From NCBI GenBank assembly GCA_029062865.1, contig JAIDPG010000317.1, positions 1-8,013 of the forward strand: a stretch of DNA of 8,013 nucleotides. Direction: 5' to 3'. This stretch comes from Oscillospiraceae bacterium. GTDB taxonomy: Bacteria > Bacillota > Clostridia > Oscillospirales > Ruminococcaceae. A program made the position numbers and the translations under genes. Below the pieces are notes generated by a model. That model did not search any database. It was given only the letters and a program-made list of their open reading frames with translations, and had not been told where the DNA came from. Below, piece by piece: positions 1-6,500 of this stretch (the first letter of the stretch is position 1; the number at the start of each line of letters is the position of its first letter).

Positions 1-405
1 GCTGACCGCGAAGAGATGATAATGGCAGTCGCCCAGCTCAACCAGATCCAAATCAAAACGATAATCGTCGTCCACGTCCAAATCCAGACAATAATCGTCG
101 TCCCCGTCCGCGTCCTCGTTCTCGGTGAAATACATCGGAAAGCGCAGCAGGCGAAGCTCCGCGAAAAGCTCTTTATCCGAGAGCGCATACAGCTTTTCGT
201 CGTTCACAAGACAGAACATTCCGTAGGGATGCTCCTTGTCAAGCAGAAACTGCAGGTCGTCCGAGAGCGTTGTGTTGCGCAGATCCTTCGGGAACATCTC
301 CCAGTTTATGCAAACATACAGCAAGCCGTTCGCAAAGCTCTCGTCCGACCATTCGGGGACTTTTTCTATCAAAAAAGCAAATTTTTCGGGATCACCAAAC
401 AGCAT
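1..405 (-). CDS. Imm42-like immunity protein paralogue, 3' end beyond window
   Basis: The reading frame starts at the ATG at 405-403 and stays open to the window edge, giving 135 residues without a stop; the C-terminus is missing. It is clearly paralogous to the gene immediately upstream (914-408). The shared features are the N-terminus M-[IL]-F-G-[ND]-P-x-x-F-A-F-L-I, a V-P-E-W motif at residues 16-19, N-G-L-L-Y-V, F-P-K, T-T-L-S, and the block ending in A-[IV]-S. From memory, this N-terminal pattern resembles the Imm42 family of polymorphic-toxin immunity proteins; that naming is recognition without a search. It starts 2 bases after the upstream stop, so it is probably translationally coupled; an AAGGAA sits within the end of the upstream gene but is rather far away. 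Oddities are an in-frame 10-residue acidic duplication (residues 102-111 and 112-121) and a Trp where the paralogue has Gly in N-G-E-x-F-P. No signal peptide or membrane segment is seen, so it is probably cytoplasmic. Confidence 0.8.
   Translation of the reverse strand, partial: MLFGDPEKFAFLIEKVPEWSDESFANGLLYVCINWEMFPKDLRNTTLSDDLQFLLDKEHPYGMFCLVNDEKLYALSDKELFAELRLLRFPMYFTENEDADGDDDYCLDLDVDDDYRFDLDLVELGDCHYHLFAVS
48..107 (-). repeat. 30-bp in-frame tandem duplication inside the immunity-like gene
   Basis: Two adjacent 30-base units (48-77 and 78-107) match at 26 of 30 positions and share the core ATAATCGTCGTCC on the plus strand. Because 30 is a multiple of three, the frame is kept. The protein gains a second D-D-D-Y-x-x-D-[LI]-[DE] unit of ten residues. 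The paralogue at 914-408 has only one such unit (around residues 97-104), so the duplication arose in this copy or was lost from the other. Confidence 0.8.
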
Positions 406-407
406 AA

Positions 408-914
408 TTACACACCAAGAATTTCCTTTCGATAATACTCCCTGATCCTCTCGCGTATTTCCGCAAACTCCGCCGCGGTTATCTTAATGGAATTCATAAA
501 CTCAAAGTTTTCGAGGTCGACCCAATATCCTACGATAATGCGGGCGTTTTGCCCGTCGCTTATCGCGAATATATGATAGCCGCAGTCGCTTAGCTCCCGC
601 AATTCTATATCGAATTTGTAATCATCGTCCGCTTCCTTATCCTCGCCGAAGTAGGCGGGGTAGCGGAGCTTGCGCAGCTCCTCGAAGAGCGCAACGTCGT
701 TCAGCGCGTACAGCCGCTCGTCCGTCGGGAGCTTCGCGAACGCGTAGTTCGGAAGCCCGCGAAGGTCGCTTGAAAGCGTGGTTTTGCGGTGCTCCTTCGG
801 AAACACCTCGCCGTTTACGTAAACGTACAGCAAGCCGTTCACATAGCCGCCCGCGCTCCACTCGGGGACTTTATCAATCAAAAACGCAAATCTGTCGGGA
901 TTGCCAAAAATCAT
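408..914 (-). CDS. Imm42-like immunity protein, complete copy
   Basis: This 168-residue soluble alpha/beta-type protein has no signal peptide or membrane segment. The N-terminus M-I-F-G-N-P-x-x-F-A-F-L-I, the V-P-E-W motif (16-19), N-G-L-L-Y-V-Y-V-N-G (26-35) and F-P-K resemble the Imm42 family of immunity proteins from bacterial polymorphic toxin systems. I recognise this by pattern, without a search, so the family is tentative. Immunity proteins normally bind and neutralise a cognate toxin, but no toxin gene is visible here. I chose the ATG at 914 because an AGGAAG (925-930) lies 10 bases upstream and because this start aligns exactly with the start of the paralogue downstream. An ATG at 950 would add 12 residues that the paralogue lacks. 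The gene lies 91 bases after pyrD on the same strand and 2 bases before its paralogue. An acidic patch E-A-D-D-D-Y (94-99) precedes the conserved D-C-x-Y-H block. Confidence 0.8.
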   Translation of the reverse strand: MIFGNPDRFAFLIDKVPEWSAGGYVNGLLYVYVNGEVFPKEHRKTTLSSDLRGLPNYAFAKLPTDERLYALNDVALFEELRKLRYPAYFGEDKEADDDYKFDIELRELSDCGYHIFAISDGQNARIIVGYWVDLENFEFMNSIKITAAEFAEIRERIREYYRKEILGV

Positions 915-968
915 CTTACTTACACTTCCTATCCTGCAACTAAAACCCAAGCTTTAATTTTATGTATG

Positions 969-990
969 TTTCCCCGCCTTCGGCGGGAAA
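969..990 (-). terminator. GC hairpin after pyrD, weak terminator candidate
   Basis: CCCGCC (973-978) and GGCGGG (982-987) form a perfect 6-bp stem around a 3-base loop. Flanking T3/A3 can extend the stem across a one-base bulge. It begins about 15 bases beyond the pyrD stop. In the pyrD sense direction the stem is followed by AAACATACAT rather than a U-run, so intrinsic termination would be weak. It may instead protect the mRNA 3' end or only partly separate pyrD from the immunity-like genes. Confidence 0.35.
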
Positions 991-1005
991 ACACATATCA
1001 GCCGA

Positions 1006-1917
1006 TCACCATTCTTCGCACTGCCCAACTATCTCGGACAAGCTCTTTATGTCGTTTTTCTCCATATACTCCGCAATGCCGTCGATGACCTCAAGCGGCG
1101 CGTAAGGATTAGAGAAAATCGCCGTTCCCATTTGCACGGCGCACGCTCCCGCGAGCATCATTTCTATCGCGTCCTCCCACGTTGAGATACCGCCCATGCC
1201 GATTATCGGAATATTCACCGCCTTGTAGCACTGCCGCACCATTCTCACCGCCACGGGGAAAACCGCCGCTCCCGACAATCCGCCCATATTGTTTTTGAGA
1301 ATAGGTCGGCGCGTCTTTATATCAATTCTCATTCCGAGAAGCGTGTTGATAAGCGAGACAGCGTCCGCGCCCTCCGCCTCGACCGCCTTCGCGATCACCG
1401 TAATATCCGTGACATTCGGCGTGAGCTTTACGATAAGCGGCTTTGACGTTGCCTTGCGAACCGCCCTTGTGACCTCGCCCGCGCCCTCGGGAGTAACGCC
1501 CCAAGTCGCCCCGCCCGCCTTGACATTCGGGCAGGAGATGTTCAGCTCTATCATATCAACGCTCGAAGCGTCGAGAGCCTCCGCCGCGGCGATATAATCA
1601 TCGACAGTCGCCCCCGCGACGTTCGCGATTATCACGTTGCCCTCCTCCTTGAGAGTAGGCAGATAATACTCGATAAACCCGTGAACACCGATATTCTGAA
1701 GCCCGACGGAATTCAAGATACCCGAATACGTCTCCGCGATACGCGGCGGCGGGTTGCCGAGCTTCGGCTCGATAGTCATTCCCTTGCAGGAGATACCGCC
1801 CAATCTCGAAATCGGGTAAAGATCCGTGTAGCACTCGCCGTTTCCATACGTTCCCGAAGCGGCAATCACGGGGTTTGGGAACTCCACGCCCGCTATTCTC
1901 ACGCTCATATCAACCAT
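1006..1917 (-). CDS. pyrD: Dihydroorotate dehydrogenase, NAD-dependent class 1B catalytic subunit
   Basis: This FMN-binding TIM-barrel subunit oxidises (S)-dihydroorotate to orotate, the fourth step of UMP synthesis, in the cytoplasm. At 303 residues it has the usual length. Visible motifs are A-A-S-G-T-Y-G near residue 20, C-K-G-M-T with K45, N-S-V-G-L-Q-N (69-75), E-L-N-I-S-C-P-N with the catalytic-base cysteine C129 typical of class 1 enzymes, V-K-L-T-P-N with K164, and the phosphate-binding G-M-G-G-I-S and M-G-T-A-I-F near the C-terminus. Cys rather than Ser at the active site, plus the adjacent pyrK, points to the heterotetrameric class 1B enzyme. The start at 1917 is favoured by an AGGAGGT at 1926-1932 with an 8-base spacer; an in-frame ATG three codons later would be spaced too far. 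The start overlaps the end of pyrK by 8 bases, implying coupled synthesis of the two subunits. Confidence 0.97.
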   Translation of the reverse strand: MVDMSVRIAGVEFPNPVIAASGTYGNGECYTDLYPISRLGGISCKGMTIEPKLGNPPPRIAETYSGILNSVGLQNIGVHGFIEYYLPTLKEEGNVIIANVAGATVDDYIAAAEALDASSVDMIELNISCPNVKAGGATWGVTPEGAGEVTRAVRKATSKPLIVKLTPNVTDITVIAKAVEAEGADAVSLINTLLGMRIDIKTRRPILKNNMGGLSGAAVFPVAVRMVRQCYKAVNIPIIGMGGISTWEDAIEMMLAGACAVQMGTAIFSNPYAPLEVIDGIAEYMEKNDIKSLSEIVGQCEEW

Positions 1918-2680
1918 CGAACTTCACCTCCTCCGCGTTGAACACGGGACCGTCCTTGCACACCCGCGAATAAAACTCCTTGCCGCCACGCACCGTCATG
2001 CACGAGCAAACCACGCACGCGCCGACTCCGCAGCCCATTCTTTGCTCCAAGGAGACTTGGCACGGCACGTTTTTCTCCTCGCAGAGCTTTACGACCGCCT
2101 TCAGCATCGGCGTTGGACCGCACGCCATGACCGCCGCTGTCTCGCCCTTTTCGAGAACCTCCGCGAGCGGCAATGTCACCAAGCCTTCCCGTCCGACGCT
2201 TCCGTCGTCGGTGCAGAGAATTGTTTCGCTGCCGTTTTCCTTGAACTCGTCCTCCAAGATGATTTTAGAATAATCCCTGAAGCCGAGGATCGCCGTGCAA
2301 AGTTCCCGCGAAACGTGCGAAACGCCGAGCAGCGGCGGCACGCCGATGCCTCCGCCAACGACAACTATCTTTTTCCCGTCCGGAATACGGAAGCCGTTCC
2401 CAAGCGGCGCGAGCACGTCAAGGCTCTCTCCCTCGCCAAGCGACGCGATAGCCTCCGTGCCGTTTCCGCGAACCTCAAACACAAACCGCAGCGTTCCGCG
2501 CTCCCTATCTATTCCGCAGATCGAAATAGGTCTGCGCAGCGTAAAGCCCGGCGCGGTGATATTCGCGAACTGCCCCGGCTGCGCCTCGTCCGCGAGCTCG
2601 GGCGCGTCTATAACAAACGAATAAACGCCCTTTGCCAAAGTTTCTTTTTCAAGTATAGGATACTTCCCGCAATAAAACAT
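1910..2680 (-). CDS. pyrK: Dihydroorotate dehydrogenase electron-transfer subunit (FAD, 2Fe-2S)
   Basis: PyrK passes electrons from the FMN of PyrD through a [2Fe-2S] cluster and FAD to NAD+. The protein has 256 residues, as usual for the family. The N-terminal flavin-binding barrel carries R-R-P-I-S-I (49-54), and A-P-L-G-N-G-F follows at 91-97. The NAD-binding domain has G-G-G-I-G-V-P-P (109-116) and A-C-G-P (186-189). The C-terminal cluster ligands are C217, C222, C225 and C241, a C-x4-C-x2-C-x15-C pattern; the last spacer is one residue longer than I recall for Lactococcus lactis PyrK, and there is an additional C227. The start at 2680 has an AAGGAG 6 bases upstream (2687-2692). Its leader is part of a repeat block also found before carA, and its 3' end overlaps pyrD. 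Confidence 0.96.
   Translation of the reverse strand: MFYCGKYPILEKETLAKGVYSFVIDAPELADEAQPGQFANITAPGFTLRRPISICGIDRERGTLRFVFEVRGNGTEAIASLGEGESLDVLAPLGNGFRIPDGKKIVVVGGGIGVPPLLGVSHVSRELCTAILGFRDYSKIILEDEFKENGSETILCTDDGSVGREGLVTLPLAEVLEKGETAAVMACGPTPMLKAVVKLCEEKNVPCQVSLEQRMGCGVGACVVCSCMTVRGGKEFYSRVCKDGPVFNAEEVKFDG
1926..1932 (-). promoter_or_regulatory. Strong Shine-Dalgarno for pyrD inside pyrK
   Basis: AGGAGGT on the minus strand lies within the last codons of pyrK, 8 bases before the pyrD ATG at 1917. It decides the start in favour of 1917 over the in-frame ATG at 1908 and supports coupled translation of the two subunits. Confidence 0.8.
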
Positions 2681-2681
2681 A

Positions 2682-2744
2682 CTTTTCTCCTTATTTAAAT
2701 TTAAAATTCAAGAACCGCTCCGTCCGCGCTTTGCGCGGACTGCG
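2682..2744 (-). repeat. Shared leader block, copy 1, upstream of pyrK
   Basis: Aligned with 7886-7949, this block is identical in about 58 of 64 columns, with one single-base gap. In the gene direction it contains an 8-bp hairpin GTCCGCGC-AAA-GCGCGGAC (plus strand 2722-2740), a short GC-rich linker, GTTCTTGAATTTTAAATT, and the purine-rich Shine-Dalgarno of pyrK. The matching position before carA suggests either a common regulatory leader for pyrimidine genes or two insertions of a mobile repeat. No U-run follows the hairpin closely, so it is not a classical terminator. Confidence 0.75.
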
Positions 2745-2825
2745 CTAGCAAAGCGAAGCTTCGCACTCTCCGTTTCGCTTCGCTCCACTACGAGTGCAAA
2801 GCTTCACTTTCTTTCTTGAATTTTA
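2702..2825. repeat. 124-bp foldback (MITE-like) element with 13-bp terminal inverted repeats
   Basis: TAAAATTCAAGAA (2702-2714) and TTCTTGAATTTTA (2813-2825) are perfect inverted copies. Between them lie an 8-bp hairpin (2722-2740), a 12-bp palindrome GCGAAGCTTCGC (2753-2764), and a 14-bp inverted repeat with one mismatch (2755-2768 with 2792-2805). No open reading frame fits inside. I see no convincing target-site duplication, so a mobile origin is inferred. It fills most of the gap between the membrane gene and pyrK. Confidence 0.65.
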
Positions 2826-2850
2826 CACTTCGCTGGGTTTGTTGTTCCGG

Positions 2851-2885
2851 TCGGTACGCGCCTATGATGCGCCGCCGTGATGTTG
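2851..2885. repeat. Second intergenic hairpin module, copy 1
   Basis: This stretch aligns without gaps to 7969-8003 with 26 of 35 identical bases. The shared frame is TCGGT, one base, CGCGC, seven bases, GCGC, one base, GCC, then TGT near the end. The GCGC arms can pair. In both places it lies on the far side of the leader block from the gene start, so the two modules recur in the same order. Chance similarity of GC-rich hairpins cannot be excluded. Confidence 0.4.
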
Positions 2886-2911
2886 CTTTTCTCTAAACGC
2901 GTTAAATCACG

Positions 2912-3514
2912 CTAAGCATCGTCTCTCTTGTCGTCGACAATCTTCGCCTTGACCCCGCCGCTCTCCTCTTTCTTCGCCGCGGGCTTTGTCATCGCCTTTA
3001 TTCTATGCACCGACAGACGAATTATTATCACTACCAGCACAACATACAAAATCATCTGCACGCTGAACACGCTCACCTTATTGAACATCAGCCTCTGATG
3101 CACAATATACATCGCGTCCAGCAGCGCTAGCAAAATCGGCAGCTTGCATAGCGACACCGCGAATGCATACCAATCGTAAACCGCCTGCGCGTTCTGCTTC
3201 GTTATGTTATATTTCGCGAGCTTGCGGCTTGTCAGCGTGAGTATCAGATACGCCGCGAAAACCGCAATTACAAGCGCCGGGAAGATCCACGCGGTATACT
3301 GCCGATACGCCAGCGACTCCTCGTACTTGTAAAACAGCCGCATATCGCCTGCGAGCCACGCTTCATTAAGGATTTCGTTTACCGTGATTTTATAGGTCGG
3401 GAAGAAGTGGATCGTCGAGCTTACGATTACATACGCGACAACCAGCGACAGCGCGTCGCTGATTATCCGCGCTAACTTGTACGTGCGCTTTACGGGGAAT
3501 TTTCCGATTTTCAT
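2912..3514 (-). CDS. Unrecognised four-helix membrane protein
   Basis: I do not recognise a family. The protein has 200 residues and about four hydrophobic segments near residues 17-38, 76-95, 115-137 and 148-168. A short positively charged N-terminus (M-K-I-G-K-F-P-V-K-R) and a charged 30-residue tail rich in Lys, Glu and Asp suggest that both ends are cytoplasmic. No catalytic, metal-binding or transport motif is visible, and it does not resemble the UraA-type uracil permease, which is much larger. An AAGGAA (3521-3526) lies 6 bases before the ATG. The gene follows carB by 55 bases on the same strand, so co-transcription with carAB is likely. It is followed by the repeat-rich gap before pyrK. 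It is most likely a lineage-specific membrane protein; a pyrimidine-related role would be speculation. Confidence 0.85.
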   Translation of the reverse strand: MKIGKFPVKRTYKLARIISDALSLVVAYVIVSSTIHFFPTYKITVNEILNEAWLAGDMRLFYKYEESLAYRQYTAWIFPALVIAVFAAYLILTLTSRKLAKYNITKQNAQAVYDWYAFAVSLCKLPILLALLDAMYIVHQRLMFNKVSVFSVQMILYVVLVVIIIRLSVHRIKAMTKPAAKKEESGGVKAKIVDDKRDDA

Positions 3515-3535
3515 TTGCTTTTCCTTTTTGTGATG

Positions 3536-3559
3536 TTTTTCCCGACTGCGGCGGAAAAA
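3536..3559 (-). other. AT-flanked inverted repeat between carB and the membrane gene
   Basis: TTTTTCC (3536-3542) is complementary to GGAAAAA (3553-3559). G3544 and C3552 can add a pair across a bulge. The layout resembles the hairpin after pyrD but is weaker. In the gene direction it is followed by CATCAC and then the Shine-Dalgarno of the membrane gene, with no U-run, so it is not a clear terminator. It may be a processing or stability hairpin. Confidence 0.25.
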
Positions 3560-3569
3560 ACTTCAAAAA

Positions 3570-6500
3570 CTAGATTTTGGTTATGTCCACCATTTCAACA
3601 TCGGCTATCGACCGCCGCGCTTCAAGGCAATCGAGCAGCGCGTTGGCGGTGTCTATCGCCGTGAGGCACACTATCGAGCGCTCGACCGCCTTTCGCCTCA
3701 TTCTGACGGAATCCAGCGACGGCTTTCTTCCGGTTTCGCTTGTCGAGATAACGTAATTTATCTCGCCGCTTTCAAGCAGCGTGATAACGTTCGGTTCCTT
3801 GTATTCGTGAATTCTGTAAACGTGGTTCGCGGCGATCATATTTCTGTTGAGCACCGAAGCCGTGCCGCCCGTCGCGTAGATCGTAAAGCCGAGCTCCTCA
3901 AAGCGGCTTGCTATCTCAATGACCTCGTTCTTGTCGGAATCCCGCACGGAGATCAGCACTCCTCCGTGATCGCAGAATTTATATCCCGCCGCGGTAAGTC
4001 CCTTGAACAGCGCGTCGCCGAACGTCCGCGCGATGCCGAGGCACTCGCCCGTGGACTTCATTTCGGGACCTAACTGGTTATCAACGTCGTGCAGCTTTTC
4101 AAAGCTGAACACGGGCACCTTTACCGCGACATACTTGCTCGCCGGGTAAAGCCCGCTTTGATAGCCCATATCCTTGAGCTTTTTCCCGAGGATAATTTTC
4201 GTTGCGAGATCGACCATCGGCACGCCCGTTACCTTGCTGATATACGGCACGGTTCTGGAAGAACGCGGGTTCACCTCAATTACATAGACCTCGTGGTTGT
4301 ACACAACGTACTGAATATTCACCAAGCCAATGACGTGAAGCGCCTTGGCGAGCTTTTCCGTGTAGTCGATTATCACCTTTTCGATATGCTTTGACAGGTT
4401 CTGGCACGGGTAGATCGAGATACTGTCGCCGGAGTGGATTCCCGCGCGCTCGACGTGCTCCATTATGCCCGGGATAACAAAATCCTCGCCGTCGCAGATA
4501 GCGTCGACCTCCACCTCCGTGCCCATCATATACTTATCTATAAGCACGGGGTTTTCAAGCTCCGTCGCCGTAATTATCTCCATATACTCCGAAACGTCGC
4601 TGTCGCCGTGCGCGATTATCATATTCTGCCCGCCGAGCACGTAGCTTGGGCGCAGCAGCACGGGATAACCGAGCTCGTTCGCTGCTTTCAGCGCCTCCTC
4701 GGTCGTGAAAACGGTCTCGCCCTTTGGTCTGGGAATTCCGCACTTTTCAAGCAGCTCGTCAAACAGCTCGCGATCCTCCGCCGCGTCGATGTCCGCCGCC
4801 TGCGTGCCGAGAATTCTCACGCCGAGCTCCGTCAGGTGCTTTGTAAGCGAGATAGCCGTCTGCCCGCCGAACTGCACGACGCAGCCGTATGGTTTTTCCG
4901 TCGCGACAAGCGCCTCAACGTCCTCACGGGTGAGTGGGTCGAAATAAAGTCTCGTGCCGGTGTCGAAATCCGTGGAAACGGTTTCGGGGTTATTGTTGCA
5001 GATTATCGCTTCGCAGCCTTCCTCTTTCAGCGTCCATACGCAGTGAACGGAGCAGTAATCGAACTCGATGCCCTGTCCTATTCTGATAGGACCGCTTCCG
5101 AAAACGATGACCTTTTTCTTGTCGGTCGGGTGCGCCTCGATAAACTCCGCCGCCTCATTTTCGTAATCAAAGGTATTGTAGAAATACGGCGTTTCCGCGG
5201 AGAACTCCGCCGCGCAGGTGTCTACCATTTTATAAACCGCAAGCCGCCGCTCTATTCCCTTATCGGCGAGCTTCTGCCCCGAAATGCGCTCAATCGTGCT
5301 GTCGAGATAGCAGTACTTCTTCGCCGCGTCGTATTTTTCCTTAGTGAGTTCGCCGTCCGCGAGCCATTTTTCCAGCTTCACGAGATTATTCAGCTTGGAA
5401 ATAAACCACTTGTCTATTTTCGTTATCTCGTGAATCTTATCGATAGAAATCCCGCGCTTCAGCGCCTCGAATACGCAGAACGAGCGGTCGACGTCCACGT
5501 CTTCGAGCTTTTTGAGCACTTCCTCGTCGGACAGGAGCGTAAACTCTTTCTTCGTCATCGTGTCCATTTTCAGCTCTATCGAGCGGACTGCTTTCATCAT
5601 TCCAGCCTCGAAGCTAGGCGCTATCGCCATGATCTCGCCCGTCGCTTTCATCTGCGTTCCGAGCGTTTTCTTCGCGTAAACAAACTTATCGAAAGGCCAC
5701 TTCGGGAATTTTACGACAATATAATCCAGCGCGGGTTCAAAACAAGCATACGTCTTGCCCGTCACCTGGTTGATTATTTCGTCAAGCGTGTAACCGACGG
5801 CGATCCTCGCCGCGACCTTTGCTATCGGATAGCCCGTAGCCTTGGAAGCGAGCGCCGACGAGCGCGAAACGCGCGGATTGACTTCGATAACCGCGTACTC
5901 GAAGCTGTCGGGCTTAAGCGCGAACTGGCAGTTGCACCCGCCCTCGACCTCCAGCGCCTGAATTATATCCAGCGCCGCCGTGCGGAGCATCTGATACTCC
6001 TTATCCGCAAGCGTTACGCAAGGCGCGACAACAATGCTGTCTCCCGTGTGAACGCCGACAGGGTCGAAGTTCTCCATAGAGCAGACGGTTATCACGTTGC
6101 CCTTGCGGTCGCGCATAACCTCAAACTCGACCTCTTTCCAGCCCGAAATGCACTTCTCGACAAGAATTTGCGTGATAGGGGAGAGGCGCAGTCCGTTTGT
6201 CGCTATTTCGTGGAGCTCCTCGCGGGTCTCGGCAATGCCGCCGCCCGTGCCGCCGAGCGTGAACGCGGGTCTTACGATAACCGGATAGCCGATCTCCTCC
6301 GCGAACGCCATTGCGTCGTCAAGCTCCTCAACGACCTTTGACGGGATACACGGCTGCCCTATAGCCTCCATTGTGTCCTTAAACGCCTGTCTGTCCTCGG
6401 CTTTGTGGATAGTCTCGGGGTTAGAGCCGAGCAGCTTCACGCCGTGCTTCTCCAGAAATCCGCTTTCGGCAAGCTGCATAGAAAGCGTCAGCGCGGTCTG

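Noticed and set aside
16..435. A 139-codon plus-strand frame at the left end with V-V-H-V-Q repeats
   Set aside because: The repeats are the complement of the acidic duplication in the minus-strand immunity-like gene, whose paralogy to its neighbour shows which strand is coding.
408..950. A longer form of the complete immunity-like protein starting at 950
   Set aside because: The extra 12 residues have no counterpart in the paralogue, and the good ribosome binding site fits the ATG at 914.
2042..2698. A 218-codon open frame on the plus strand opposite pyrK
   Set aside because: It is antisense to a complete, motif-bearing pyrK; its composition looks like a shadow frame and it extends into the repeat gap without a plausible start signal.
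2681..2911. A CRISPR array or small RNA gene in the repeat-rich gap
   Set aside because: There are no regularly spaced direct repeats with unique spacers, and the structure is explained by inverted repeats of a foldback element.
4434..6341. A 635-codon open frame on the plus strand opposite carB
   Set aside because: It lies wholly antisense to an intact carB with full motif conservation. Its translation is rich in Arg, Leu and Val with no recognisable domain, as expected from the mirror frame of a G/C-biased gene.
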